From positions 186,001-250,000 of the forward strand of contig NZ_JAXKVW010000002.1 of assembly GCF_036172515.1 (NCBI RefSeq): a stretch of 64,000 nt of DNA. The letters run 5' to 3'. The stretch is from Flexistipes sp. Lineage in GTDB: Bacteria > Chrysiogenota > Deferribacteres > Deferribacterales > Flexistipitaceae. Below are positions 35,532-44,342 of the stretch, piece after piece (within the stretch, counting starts at the first letter, position 1; the number at the start of each line of letters is the position of its first letter). Both the position numbers and the translations under genes were made by a program. Below the pieces are notes generated by a model, which saw only the letters and a list, made by a program, of their open reading frames with translations, made no database searches and was not told the origin of the DNA.

Positions 35532-37136
35532 CTATTTGTTAGCTTTGTAAACTTTTATATTCGTTATTTTGCCGTTAAATTCATTTTTAATTTTACTTAT
35601 CATCTCATTTTTATTTATTTCTTCTTTGGTTTTTTTCTCGTGATAAGTCTCAAGTTCCTCTTTTTTCTCACTCAGGCCTTTTTTTTTACTGCCGTTTTCA
35701 AGTACGATAGACAGTTTTCTGTCATCACCGAAAAAATTCCTGACAACGTTTGTTATTATATCCATATGCTCTTTCTTGTTCACAATGTCGTAATGAAAAC
35801 GCTTTGCCTCACTAAAGCCCACTTTAAAGTTATTGCTGTCTGAAGTTATGATATAACCGTGGCTAAGGTTTGCCGAAGTTGAAGGATTATATTTGCTTAT
35901 TTGATCAAGCAGCTTATCCCACATCTTATCCGTGTCGTTTAAATCTATCTTGCTGTCAGTGCTTTTACCGTAAGTGTCAGAAGTTTTTGCGGCAGTTTTG
36001 TTTTCCGGTATCGGGGCTGATTTGGAAGCAGCTGCAGAGGCATCTATAATTTTCGATATATTTGCAGCCTTGTACAGACCGAATTCGAAAACATATTGCT
36101 GCATATCATAAAACTTTAAGTCCTGCAGCAGTTTCTGAAAAAGCTGAAACAGGACAAAAGCCCGATTTTCATCAATCTTTTCCATGATTTTTGTAAAATA
36201 TTTGATTTCTTCCGAGGTGAGTTCTTTCTCGGGGAAATATCCCGTGGCTTTGGCAAACATAATATGTTTCAAATATTCTATAATGGTTTTCGTAATAAAG
36301 ATGTAGTCCAGTCCTTTCAGGTTAATTTCTTCCGTGTGTTTGACTACAGCTGTAATATCCTCGTTCAGCACCAGTTCAAACAGCCGGTTTATAATAGTAT
36401 AATCCGAAAGACCAAGAAGATAGGAGGTGTCCTGGATGTTAACAGTACCTCCGGAATAGGCGACAATTTGATCCACCAATGAGAGGGCATCCCTCATGCA
36501 ACCTTCTGAATTGCGCATGATAACACTTACAGCGTCCTTGTCGTGCTCTATTTCTTCCTTCTGCAGTACTCCGCTTAGGTAGTCATACATGAAGTCCGCA
36601 GGTATTTTCTTGAAATCGTAACGCTGGCACCTTGACAGTATTGTTGGCGGGATTCTGTGTGCATCAGTTGTTGCCATTATAAAAATTACATGCTCGGGGG
36701 GCTCTTCCAGTGTTTTCAGAAGTGCGTTGAAAGCCGGCTCAGTGAGCATATGTACTTCGTCGATAATATATATTTTGTAATTACATTTGGCTGGTATGAA
36801 TCGAACGGACTCTCTGAGTTGTCTTATCTCATCTATGCCCCTGTTGGATGCTCCGTCGATCTCCATGACGTCCATAGATGAACCGTCTGTTATTTCTTCA
36901 CATATTTCACAAGTGTTGCATGGGTTTACACCATCGGGAGTTTTGCAGTTAACGGCTTTTGCAAAAATACGAGCCGTACTTGTTTTGCCGACACCCCTAG
37001 GACCGGTAAAAAGATATGCGTGCGATATTCTTCCCAGTTCGATTGCATTGCTGAGTGTTTTTACCACAAAGTCCTGTCCGACTATTTCATGAAAATTCTG
37101 TGGTCTGTATTTTCTTGCTAAAGCCAAATACGCCAT
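35532..37136 (-). CDS. dnaX: DNA polymerase III gamma/tau subunit
   Basis: 534-aa clamp-loader ATPase. Walker A is GPRGVGKTSTA near residue 45, a zinc module with Cys in VNCKTPDGVNPCNTCEIC follows, Walker B is IIDEVHML near 124-131, and the SRC sensor is in LSRCQRYDFKK. After domain III (to ~375) there is a low-complexity linker and a tau-like C-terminal region with a charged EKKEELETYHEKK stretch. No programmed frameshift site is obvious. First gene of dnaX-ybaB-recR. Confidence 0.95.
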   Translation of the reverse strand: MAYLALARKYRPQNFHEIVGQDFVVKTLSNAIELGRISHAYLFTGPRGVGKTSTARIFAKAVNCKTPDGVNPCNTCEICEEITDGSSMDVMEIDGASNRGIDEIRQLRESVRFIPAKCNYKIYIIDEVHMLTEPAFNALLKTLEEPPEHVIFIMATTDAHRIPPTILSRCQRYDFKKIPADFMYDYLSGVLQKEEIEHDKDAVSVIMRNSEGCMRDALSLVDQIVAYSGGTVNIQDTSYLLGLSDYTIINRLFELVLNEDITAVVKHTEEINLKGLDYIFITKTIIEYLKHIMFAKATGYFPEKELTSEEIKYFTKIMEKIDENRAFVLFQLFQKLLQDLKFYDMQQYVFEFGLYKAANISKIIDASAAASKSAPIPENKTAAKTSDTYGKSTDSKIDLNDTDKMWDKLLDQISKYNPSTSANLSHGYIITSDSNNFKVGFSEAKRFHYDIVNKKEHMDIITNVVRNFFGDDRKLSIVLENGSKKKGLSEKKEELETYHEKKTKEEINKNEMISKIKNEFNGKITNIKVYKANK

Positions 37137-37753
37137 CTGATTTATTCCTTTAAATTAGCTGATATGTTTCATTTTCGGGCTAATTACCCGGTTTGATGCG
37201 TTCCACATATTTACCAGTCTTAGTCTGGGGTTAGCATATAAAAAATTACACATTTGTAAGATTTATTTATGTAAGTTAATTTAGTTTAACAGAATAATCA
37301 ATCATATTTTAGTATCTTTTGCAATAACGAAACGTTTTAGAAACCTCCCCAAGTTTTTGTAATTATGCTATTTACAATACTTTATCTTAATATCGGGTTT
37401 TTCACGTATAAAGATATCCCAATATTAAGCACAGTTGTATATTTATTCGTTATGTCGTTACATATGGCAGAGATCTCTCCCTTCGTTCGGAATAATGCCT
37501 GCGAATAGCACCAGTCTTTTAGACTGGTAAATATGTTTACATTCTATTTATCCGCCCAAGGCGGATGCTAGACAGCATTTTGTCATCCCCAGCGAAGCCG
37601 AGGGATATCTATCTATATACAGTGCTGCTGATTTAGCGGGAAGAAAAGGATAAATAAAAAATATCTTTATTTTTATTAAATCAAAAAATGCTTGAAAAAT
37701 AAGAGATATCCGAGTAAGTTGGAATACATTTATTTATTTAATTCAGCAGGTGG
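37137..37753. repeat. Gap with a second copy of the dispersed palindromic repeat
   Basis: A 617-bp region upstream of dnaX and of the zinc-ribbon gene. The repeat spans about 37470-37610: CCAGTCTTTTAGACTGG at 37519-37535, a CCGCC...GGCGG hairpin (37551-37563), and GTCATCCCCAGCGAAGCCGAGGGAT toward the end. A fragment TTCCACATATTTACCAGTCTTAG lies at 37200. The rest (37240-37440, 37620-37740) is AT-rich and presumably holds divergent promoters. I looked for a signal recognition particle RNA, which often sits near dnaX, and did not find one. Confidence 0.6.
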
Positions 37754-37918
37754 ATGATGAAAAATAAAAAAGATAAAGTGGAAGCCGTTGAAGTCAAGTG
37801 TGTTAAGTGCGGCAGGACACAGATTATCTATATCCCCAGAGAAGATATTCCCAAATGTCCCGAATGCAAAGTAAATATGATAATTAATGAGCTTTTGGAC
37901 GAAGGTAAGTCCTATTAA
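37754..37918 (+). CDS. Small zinc-ribbon protein (54 aa)
   Basis: A short open frame reading MMKNKKDKVEAVEVKCVKCG, then a middle section with IPREDIPKCPECK, and ending DEGKSY. Two CxxC pairs (CVKC, CPEC) about 21 residues apart form a zinc ribbon like those in small rubredoxin- or FmdB-type proteins. AGGTGG precedes two adjacent ATGs (37754 and 37757); the second has better spacing. It ends 21 bp before the amino-acid-binding protein gene, in the same direction, so it likely shares its transcript. Function unknown. Confidence 0.7.
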   Translation: MMKNKKDKVEAVEVKCVKCGRTQIIYIPREDIPKCPECKVNMIINELLDEGKSY

Positions 37919-37939
37919 TAAAATTTTGTGGAGGATAGC

Positions 37940-38749
37940 ATGAGAAAAGTATTACTAAGTATTGCTCTGGTTTTTTTGATGGCATTTTCTGTATTTGCCA
38001 ATTCCAATGAACTTTGGGAACAGTCAACACTTAACAAGGTTATGAAACGGGGTGTTCTTCGTGTGGGAATGGAAGCGGGTTACATGCCTTTTGAAATCAA
38101 AAACAAGCAGGGTGAGATAATCGGATTTGATGTTGATATTGCAAAGCTTATGGCAAAAGAGATGGGTGTGAAACTTGAGCTTGTAAATACGGCCTGGGAT
38201 GGAATTATTCCGGCACTTCTCACCAAAAAATTTGATATCATTATGTCCGGTATGACTATTACGCCCCAGAGAAATCTGCAGATTAACTTTGCCGATCCGG
38301 TTGTTGTTGTCGGTCAGACTATTCTCATTAGAAAAGAGCTGGCTGATGAGGTGGACAGTTACAGAGATCTGAATGATCCCAAATATACAATAGCTACAAA
38401 ACTGGGCGTTACAGCAGATTTCGCCACAAAAAAGTATATGCCGAAAGCTAAGCTGAGACTTTTTGAAACAGAGCCCGAGGCTGCAATGGAAGTAATAAAC
38501 GGTAAAGCCGATGCATTTGTTTACGACCTTCCTTACTGTTCGATTTTCTATTCTCAGTATAAAGATCAACTTGTTTTTCTTGATGAGCCTTTCACATATG
38601 AGCCGCTTGCCTGGGCTGTAAGAAAGGGTGATCCGGATTTTATTAACTGGCTTAATAATTTCCTTGCCCAGATCAAAGGTGACGGAAGATATGATATGAT
38701 TTATCAGAAATGGTTTGAAAGCGACGCCTGGTTAGAGCAGGTTCAGTAG
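37940..38749 (+). CDS. Polar amino-acid ABC transporter, substrate-binding protein
   Basis: Periplasmic binding protein of family 3, 269 aa, with a signal peptide (residues 1-20, FSVFA). Motifs are RGVLRVGMEAGYMPFEIKNKQGEIIGFDVDIAKLMAKEMG and AWDGIIPALLTKKFDIIMSGMTITPQR, including the amino-acid carboxylate and amino contacts (D, R, T). ATG 37940 follows GGAGG by 5 nt. The following two genes supply the permease and ATPase. The precise amino acid is not determinable. Confidence 0.92.
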   Translation: MRKVLLSIALVFLMAFSVFANSNELWEQSTLNKVMKRGVLRVGMEAGYMPFEIKNKQGEIIGFDVDIAKLMAKEMGVKLELVNTAWDGIIPALLTKKFDIIMSGMTITPQRNLQINFADPVVVVGQTILIRKELADEVDSYRDLNDPKYTIATKLGVTADFATKKYMPKAKLRLFETEPEAAMEVINGKADAFVYDLPYCSIFYSQYKDQLVFLDEPFTYEPLAWAVRKGDPDFINWLNNFLAQIKGDGRYDMIYQKWFESDAWLEQVQ

Positions 38750-38768
38750 GTTTAAGGACTTTAAGTAA

Positions 38769-39713
38769 ATGCAGGGTAAAAAATACAATCTGTTCTGGAA
38801 TTTTATTTTTGTACTGATCATCGTTTCCGTCTGTTTCGGAGTTTATTATGCATCCAAAAGGGTGGATTACATCTGGCGTTGGGAACGGTTGTTGCAGTAT
38901 TTTGTTTATGAAGATGTCACCAATATAAGAACTCCGGTGGCTGGTAATGTTAAAGTAACTGATGGGAAAATAAAAGTAATCCCCATGCAGGCAGGAGAAC
39001 CGTACACTGTAAAAAAGTTTGAGACGAAGCAGGTGAGTGATGGTGACCTGGTCTTCGAAGGGGATATATTAGCTTCAAATTCAAGAACAAGGGCCGGTCC
39101 GCTGTTGACCGGTCTTTATATGACCATAAAGCTTTCCATTGTGGCAATATTTTTTGCCATAATTATCGGTGTACTTACAGGTATTGCAAGAATATCCAGT
39201 AATCCTGCTCTAAAAAAGCTGGCAGTCACCTATATTGAACTGATAAGGGGTACCCCCCTTCTTGTTCAGATTTTCATTTTTTACTTTTTTATAGGTACTG
39301 TACTTCATCTTAACCGTTTTACGTCGGGTACTGCAGCACTTGCTGTTTTTACAGGAGCTTACATTGCTGAGATTGTAAGAGCCGGCATTCAGTCCATACC
39401 CAAAGGGCAGATGGAGGCTTCCAGGAGTCTCGGCATGAATTATTTCCAGGCAATGAGACACATAATTATGCCTCAGGCTTTAAAAAGGACACTGCCGCCT
39501 ATGGCAGGACAGTTTATTTCGCTTATAAAGGACTCTTCGCTGGTTTCGGTAATTTCAATAACGGATCTTACCAAATCAGGAAGGGAGATTGTCACATCAA
39601 CCTTTTCACCTTTTGAGGTATGGTTTAGTGTTGCTCTTTTATACCTGGTATTAACGTCATCGCTGTCGTTTTTTGTTCAAATTTTGGAAAGGAGATTATC
39701 AGAGAGTGATTGA
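38769..39713 (+). CDS. Polar amino-acid ABC transporter permease with a periplasmic insertion
   Basis: 314-aa HisM/GlnP-type permease. Between TM1 (residues ~12-28) and TM2 (~118) there is an unusual ~75-residue soluble insertion with a beta-rich pattern ([30 protein letters not shown]). The core carries the permease signature [22 protein letters not shown] (EAA loop). It overlaps the ATPase gene by 8 nt. The insertion resembles a hybrid-motif/biotinyl-like fold by eye only and may contact the binding protein. Confidence 0.88.
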   Translation: MQGKKYNLFWNFIFVLIIVSVCFGVYYASKRVDYIWRWERLLQYFVYEDVTNIRTPVAGNVKVTDGKIKVIPMQAGEPYTVKKFETKQVSDGDLVFEGDILASNSRTRAGPLLTGLYMTIKLSIVAIFFAIIIGVLTGIARISSNPALKKLAVTYIELIRGTPLLVQIFIFYFFIGTVLHLNRFTSGTAALAVFTGAYIAEIVRAGIQSIPKGQMEASRSLGMNYFQAMRHIIMPQALKRTLPPMAGQFISLIKDSSLVSVISITDLTKSGREIVTSTFSPFEVWFSVALLYLVLTSSLSFFVQILERRLSESD

Positions 39714-40449
39714 TAGCAAAAAGATTATTATAGCCAAAGATGTTGTAAAAACATTTCGCAATGGTGTCAAAGCGCTTAAAAAAGTTTCAATGGATGTAAG
39801 CTACGGAGAGGTTGTTGTCGTTATCGGTCCCAGCGGCTCAGGTAAATCAACGCTCCTTCGGACGCTGAATTTTCTGGAGCCTATTAATGAAGGGGAAATT
39901 ATTATCGACGGTATTTCCCTGACAGATCCGAAAACCAATATCAATAAGGTCAGGGAAGAGGTGGGGATGGTTTTCCAGCAGTTTAATCTGTTCCCGCATA
40001 TGAATGCATTGGAAAATATTACAATAGCTCCCACAACGGTAAGAAAAGTCTCAAAATCCGAAGCCGACAAGACAGCAATCCAGCTGCTTGAAAAAGTCGG
40101 GCTTGCAGACAGGGCAACGAGTTTTCCATCCCAGCTTTCAGGTGGACAGCAGCAGAGGGTGGCCATAGCCCGGGCATTGGCAATGAAGCCTAAGATTATG
40201 CTTTTTGATGAGCCTACAAGTGCCCTGGATCCTGAGATGATTGGTGAGGTGCTTGAGGTAATGAAAACACTTGCCAAAGAAGGTATGACTATGGTAGTTG
40301 TAACTCATGAAATGGGTTTTGCAAGAGAGGTTGCCGACAGAGTAATTTTTATGGATGAGGGTGAGATAATAGAGACGAACACACCTATAGAACTTTTTAA
40401 AAACCCGGATAATGAGCGGCTTCAAAAATTCTTAAGTCAGATACTTTGA
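39706..40449 (+). CDS. Polar amino-acid ABC transporter ATP-binding protein
   Basis: 247-aa ATPase of the GlnQ/HisP type. Walker A is [10 protein letters not shown]-loop [11 protein letters not shown], signature [15 protein letters not shown], Walker [16 protein letters not shown]-loop [12 protein letters not shown] 39706 is the chosen start, after AAGGAG; a TTG at 39673 in frame would extend it within the permease gene. Completes the importer. Confidence 0.93.
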   Translation: MIDSKKIIIAKDVVKTFRNGVKALKKVSMDVSYGEVVVVIGPSGSGKSTLLRTLNFLEPINEGEIIIDGISLTDPKTNINKVREEVGMVFQQFNLFPHMNALENITIAPTTVRKVSKSEADKTAIQLLEKVGLADRATSFPSQLSGGQQQRVAIARALAMKPKIMLFDEPTSALDPEMIGEVLEVMKTLAKEGMTMVVVTHEMGFAREVADRVIFMDEGEIIETNTPIELFKNPDNERLQKFLSQIL

Positions 40450-40450
40450 T

Positions 40451-42103
40451 ATGTTATTCAATAAAAAATATAATGTAACAATAAAAAACAGAAATATTAC
40501 ACTGGAAGCAAAGTCCGGTACCAATCTTTATAAACTTTTGAAAGAAAATGATATTCCCATATCTTCCCTTTGTAACGGAAACGGTCAGTGCGGCAAATGC
40601 AAGGTGAAAATATCATCTCCGGCCGGAGGGGAAATCAATAAACCCACCAAAAAGGACCGTCTGATTTTAGCGCTGATGAATCTGGAAAACGGCTACAGGC
40701 TTGCCTGTGAATATATCATCAGATCAGATATTGTTGTGGATACCGAAGAGTGGAATGTTTCTTCCGGCAAAGATCCGGATATACTTGGAGTAAAAAAGAA
40801 AAATAAAGATGCGGCTGAAGAGGAACAAAAACCTGCTGAGGAAATCAAAGTGAAAGATGAAGAGCCAGGCCCGGAGGAAGATTTTGAAAGCGTGGAATCT
40901 TCCGAATCCCAAAATCAATCTGAGTATAAGGCAGATTATGAGCCTGAGGTTAAAGAAGGTGAAGAGGGGGGAGTTTCGGTTGAAGAGGATGAAGATCAGA
41001 CTTACGGTGTCAGGGATGGCTTGCTTCTTATCCAATATCCCGGCGGTGTGAAATATTATGTGTATGCAGCAGGGATAAACAATATCGCATCCGAAGGTCT
41101 GGTTAAAATAAGTGAGCCGCTTACCGATATTCTTGACAATAACATACTGTCTGACTTTATTCACGATAATATAGATATTCCCGATTTGGACAGAGTGATT
41201 ATAATTCTGGACAAGGAATACTTTAACGGTGAAATATTTTTTAAGCTTGTCAACTACCATTCTTTTGAAATCGGAACACTAAAATGTGAAGTGTTGCAGC
41301 CCTACAATGACCCTAAAAATCTGCTGACATTTTTAAGGCTTCTTAATTCTGTTAATGGGCAGAATCTTCAGGTTGCGCTGGATAATCTGAGGTTTTCTTA
41401 TTTTTTGAAAGACGGCATTTTTTACTTTTTAAATTCTGAGTACGTTTCCGATACTATAGATATAGACAGACTGCTCACCACAGGCAAAAATCCCATTATT
41501 GATATTGCAGACGATTTGACTCATGTAACAATGAAGGACGATTTAAAGGAACCGGATTCCATCGCTCTGCCCGCATTGCTGAAAACAATCAAAATTCTCA
41601 TGAGAATAGGAGCAGTCAATAACAATTTTGTTCTAAAAGACAGAAATGAATTGGTGGATGAGCTAAAACTGGAGCATCTGGTCAAGTTTTCAAAGAGAAA
41701 TGAAGGTAATATGTTTTATATCTACAGGAAGAAGGATGTTGAAATATTTCTGAGTCAGCAGATGCTTGACCAGCTGAGGGAGCTGAAAATATATCTGATG
41801 ACACTGACTGATTTTGTTCAAAAAGAACTGGGCAATATCGAAAACATAATAATACAGAATCTTACCCACTATGATTATCTGGTGAACAATCTCTTCGATT
41901 TATCAATACTGCCCAAATATTATTCCAAAAAGACAAAATTTTATTCAGGGGATCCCACTATTCTGGCTTCCAAGTTTTTTACAGAGCAGGATGTTAAAAC
42001 GTTCATTGAATCAAGAATAAGCGATATGAGAGAAATTGAGCTTTATAAAAATGAAGAGTTTAACAAAAGGTATGATAAAATAGAGCGCAAACTTACTTCT
42101 TAA
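40451..42103 (+). CDS. 2Fe-2S ferredoxin-domain protein with acidic linker and unknown C-terminal domain
   Basis: 550-aa protein. Residues 1-95 are a plant-type 2Fe-2S domain with ligands Cys 41, 47, 50 and 86 (C-X5-C-X2-C-X35-C), similar to the N-terminus of corrinoid-reducing activators. Residues ~110-185 are a strongly acidic, Glu-rich linker. The remaining ~360 residues are well-folded-looking but match no family I know. No transmembrane segments. It follows the ABC ATPase by one base and ends convergent (11 nt overlap) with a CheY-like gene. Possibly a redox-linked regulator. Confidence 0.7.
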   Translation: MLFNKKYNVTIKNRNITLEAKSGTNLYKLLKENDIPISSLCNGNGQCGKCKVKISSPAGGEINKPTKKDRLILALMNLENGYRLACEYIIRSDIVVDTEEWNVSSGKDPDILGVKKKNKDAAEEEQKPAEEIKVKDEEPGPEEDFESVESSESQNQSEYKADYEPEVKEGEEGGVSVEEDEDQTYGVRDGLLLIQYPGGVKYYVYAAGINNIASEGLVKISEPLTDILDNNILSDFIHDNIDIPDLDRVIIILDKEYFNGEIFFKLVNYHSFEIGTLKCEVLQPYNDPKNLLTFLRLLNSVNGQNLQVALDNLRFSYFLKDGIFYFLNSEYVSDTIDIDRLLTTGKNPIIDIADDLTHVTMKDDLKEPDSIALPALLKTIKILMRIGAVNNNFVLKDRNELVDELKLEHLVKFSKRNEGNMFYIYRKKDVEIFLSQQMLDQLRELKIYLMTLTDFVQKELGNIENIIIQNLTHYDYLVNNLFDLSILPKYYSKKTKFYSGDPTILASKFFTEQDVKTFIESRISDMREIELYKNEEFNKRYDKIERKLTS

Positions 42104-42467
42104 GTATATCTGCCACTGCTTCCTTCAAATCCCTGGCTCTTACTGGTTTGTTCAGAAATGAAACCACGCCCATCTCTTTGGTCTTTTTGTATGTTTTGAA
42201 TGTTCCGAATGCCGTGATAACAATAACCCTTGCTTCCGGGTCGAAATTTCTGAGTTTTTCTATAAAAGTCATGCCGTCCATTTCAGGCATACGCAGATCC
42301 GTGACAATTACCTGGTATTCTTTTCTTTCAGCCTTTTTGAGACCTTCAGCGCCGTTTTGGGCAACGTCCACATCATAGCCGTCAATTCTCAGAACTTCCG
42401 CATAGCCGAGTCTGGTGTGCTCCTCATCATCTACTACCAAAACGCTGTAATCGTTCATATCACTCAT
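42093..42467 (-). CDS. CheY-like single-domain response regulator
   Basis: 124-aa receiver domain. Acidic pair VVDDEEHTR, phospho-acceptor Asp in VIVTDLRMPEMDG (residue ~55), Thr in VITAFGTF and Lys in LNKPVRA. There is no output domain. It lies 5 bp after the tandem-Hfq gene in the same direction, so the two probably share a transcript. Its cognate kinase is not obvious. Confidence 0.9.
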   Translation of the reverse strand: MSDMNDYSVLVVDDEEHTRLGYAEVLRIDGYDVDVAQNGAEGLKKAERKEYQVIVTDLRMPEMDGMTFIEKLRNFDPEARVIVITAFGTFKTYKKTKEMGVVSFLNKPVRARDLKEAVADILKK

Positions 42468-42472
42468 CCGGG

Positions 42473-42976
42473 TTACCTCTCACCGTCATATTTTATTATT
42501 TCACCGCTTTGATAGAGAGGGTATATCGTTGAGATAGCGGTCTTGTAAATCAGTTGCTGCCTGTCCTCATATGTCGTAAGAAGTGTATAATCATCAAAGC
42601 CCACAAGCAGACCTTTAACCTTTACACCGTTTCTCAGGAAAGCCGTTATCGGAGACTTGGATTTCCTTACCTCATTGAGAAATATATCCTGCATAGGCGG
42701 GCGCATGTGCTTGGGATGCTTTCCCTGGTGCATCTGATAGTATATTTTGCTGATATATTCTATATCTATAACATTTCTTGCAGCGGCTATTGTAGCCAAA
42801 TCCTGTTTGTAAATATTTGTTTTGATATCGCAGTCATCTATAATTATATTGTACTGATCAAAACCGACGATTTTGCCTCTGAATCTCTCTTTGTTAGATA
42901 AAATAAAGAGTAAAGGCACATCACGGGTGCGCGCATTTTGCAAATAAACAAACTCAACCTGAGCGTATAAAGACAT
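42473..42976 (-). CDS. Tandem Hfq-domain protein (two Sm domains)
   Basis: 167-aa protein made of two Hfq/Sm-like domains. Domain 2 (~residues 94-157) is clear: FLNEVRKSKSPITAFLRNG, VKVKGLLVGFDDYTLL and the Sm2 motif YKTAISTIYP. Domain 1 (~8-68) is diverged but parallel: FVYLQNARTRDVPLLFILSN, FRGKIVGFDQYNIII and IYKQDLATI. Ordinary Hfq has one domain and forms hexamers; a tandem could form a trimer of dimers. It probably binds RNA. It sits with a CheY-like gene and next to tRNA-Leu. Whether a single-domain Hfq also exists cannot be seen here. Confidence 0.75.
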   Translation of the reverse strand: MSLYAQVEFVYLQNARTRDVPLLFILSNKERFRGKIVGFDQYNIIIDDCDIKTNIYKQDLATIAAARNVIDIEYISKIYYQMHQGKHPKHMRPPMQDIFLNEVRKSKSPITAFLRNGVKVKGLLVGFDDYTLLTTYEDRQQLIYKTAISTIYPLYQSGEIIKYDGER

Positions 42977-43108
42977 TTCCCCACCTATTAAATATCTCTA
43001 TACTATAGACTTTTGTGTTTTTTGTCAACAAAATATCGTTATCAGCCGGATTGCGCCCTGTTGCCAACATTTAGATTGAAAATTCCGGCTGAAAAACTCT
43101 TTTATTTA

Positions 43109-43137
43109 TTGACTTCATTATTATTTATTAGTATAAA
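43109..43137 (+). promoter_or_regulatory. Sigma-70-type promoter of tRNA-Leu
   Basis: TTGACT at 43109-43114, a 17-bp spacer, and TATAAA at 43132-43137, about 21 bp before the tRNA. Confidence 0.7.
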
Positions 43138-43158
43138 CTTCCTGTAAATTTCTTTCCT

Positions 43159-43246
43159 GCCGAGGTGGCGGAATTGGTAGACGCGCATGATTCAGGTTCA
43201 TGTGGGCTTAACGCCTGTGGGGGTTCGAGTCCCCCCCTCGGCACCA
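43159..43246 (+). tRNA. tRNA-Leu (CAG)
   Basis: An 88-nt class II tRNA with encoded CCA. The acceptor stem pairs GCCGAGG with CCTCGGC. The anticodon stem is CATGA/TCATG around a TTCAGGT loop, so the anticodon is CAG, reading CUG. A long variable arm (TGGGCTTAACGCC) follows and the T-loop is GGTTCGAGTCC. The accessory, repeat-rich region begins right after it. Confidence 0.96.
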
Positions 43247-43379
43247 TTATTCTGGATACTCCTTAATATAAATTAATAAAAAATATTATTGAATTATGTT
43301 TCATTAATAATGTTATTTCCAATGGTGAAAAACGAAAATTGCAGTTTTGGTTTCGTCAACAGACGCTATAAAAAGAAGA

Positions 43380-43628
43380 TGTCAAATATAACAATTAATA
43401 ACAAGGAATTACAACAAATACACTATAAATTACGACCAATAAAAATCAATAACCACGATTAACTATGAAGTTAAGGAACCCACAGACTTCCTCAACCGTC
43501 TCAACTTTATCAACCACATCAACGGTTTCAACCGTCTCAACCCCCTCAACTTTTTCAACCTCTTCAACCTATACCTATACCTTTGCCTCTACCTCAACCT
43601 CAACCTCTGCCTTTCCCCGCCTTTCCCC
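43380..43628 (+). repeat. Degenerate 10-mer, 9-mer and 6-mer repeats before MntA/HepT cassette 1
   Basis: From 43380 to about 43465 A-rich AATAACNANN-like decamers occur (AACAATTAATAACAAGG, AATCAATAACCACG). From about 43488 to 43570 there are nine or so 9-mers of form NTCAACNNN in register, including the palindrome ACGGTTTCAACCGT at 43522-43535. From 43570 to 43618 CCTNNR hexamers follow (CCTATA, CCTATA, CCTTTG, CCTCTA, CCTCAA, CCTCAA, CCTCTG). They end at the cassette's constant block. The stretch 43247-43380 is AT-rich with no feature I recognise. Confidence 0.8.
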
Positions 43629-43657
43629 TTGCAATCCCCTGCCGGTATTACTATAAT
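43629..43657 (+). promoter_or_regulatory. Promoter of MntA/HepT cassette 1 (constant block)
   Basis: TTGCAA (43629-43634), 17-bp spacer, TATAAT (43652-43657), then AAAGGAGCTC as RBS. The same -35, spacer length and -10 occur in all four cassettes. Confidence 0.75.
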
Positions 43658-43690
43658 TATTATTAACCTCCACAACAAAGGAGCTCTTAT

Positions 43691-44005
43691 ATGGTTTCTG
43701 CAAAAAATGAGCTGACAAAAGAGCAGATTCTTCAATACTTACGTGAACATAAAAAAGAATTATATGAGAAATATGGTGTCCGGAAAATCGGACTTTTCGG
43801 CAGCTATGCATATGGAGCAGCAAATAGTGACAGCGATATTGATATAGCAGTGGAAATAACCAGAAATAACAAAACGCTTCATAATTTTCTGAGCTTAAAA
43901 AGGGACCTGGAAGAAACTTTTGGCAGACAGGTTGATCTGGGCATTGAAAATAATTTAAAGCCATTTATTAAGGAAAAAGTTGAGCGGGAAATTATATATG
44001 TCTAA
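43691..44005 (+). CDS. mntA: MntA-like nucleotidyltransferase antitoxin, cassette 1
   Basis: 104-aa minimal nucleotidyltransferase. Active-site motif GSYAYGAANSDSDID fits GS-X10-D-X-D (residues ~40-54). In known MNT-HEPN systems this enzyme adds AMP to the HepT toxin and inactivates it. The first ~40 codons are nearly identical to cassettes 2 and 4; the sequence diverges right after the SYA of the motif. GGAGCTC precedes the ATG. It overlaps hepT by 8 nt (ATGTCTAA). Confidence 0.88.
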   Translation: MVSAKNELTKEQILQYLREHKKELYEKYGVRKIGLFGSYAYGAANSDSDIDIAVEITRNNKTLHNFLSLKRDLEETFGRQVDLGIENNLKPFIKEKVEREIIYV

Positions 44006-44342
44006 AAGGGATATAAGGCTTTTTCTCTTTGATATTAAAACCTCTGTGGATGCTGTCCAAAGTTATGTTGAAGGCATGAGCTACGATGACTTTATTAATG
44101 ACAGGAAAACTTACAATGCCGTAATCAGAGAATTTGAAATTATTGGTGAAGCAGTAAAACACCTGCCTTCTGATCTGCTTTCAAAATACAATGAAGTGGA
44201 ATGGAGTGATATAAAAGATTTTAGAAACCTGCTTATTCACGAATATTTTGGAGTTGATCTGGAAATCGTCTGGAATACTGTATGCTCCGATGTACCTATG
44301 CTAAAACAGGCTATAGAGACGATTATTACAGAAAATACCTAA
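43998..44342 (+). CDS. hepT: HepT-like HEPN ribonuclease toxin, cassette 1
   Basis: 114-aa all-helical HEPN/DUF86 protein. The RNase motif RX4HXY is present as RNLLIHEYF, near residue 78, with the AMPylatable Tyr. Other family motifs are DRKTYNAVIREFEIIGEA. ATG 43998 is chosen, overlapping the antitoxin stop; an in-frame start at 43980 gives no RBS. Intact. Confidence 0.9.
   Translation: MSKRDIRLFLFDIKTSVDAVQSYVEGMSYDDFINDRKTYNAVIREFEIIGEAVKHLPSDLLSKYNEVEWSDIKDFRNLLIHEYFGVDLEIVWNTVCSDVPMLKQAIETIITENT

Noticed and set aside
37137-37753. Signal recognition particle RNA near dnaX
   Set aside because: The conserved GGTCAGGTCCGGAAGGAAGC-type core was not found on either strand here.
43159-43246. 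tRNA-Leu as an attachment site of an integrated island
   Set aside because: The accessory region starts right after it, but I found no repeat of the tRNA 3' end to the right and no integrase gene in the window.
43465-43656. Short open frames in the other arrays (also at 55661-55906 and 60819-61025)
   Set aside because: Products are Ser/Thr-rich or Leu-Asn/Leu-Phe repeats coming only from the tandem units; no homology or RBS.
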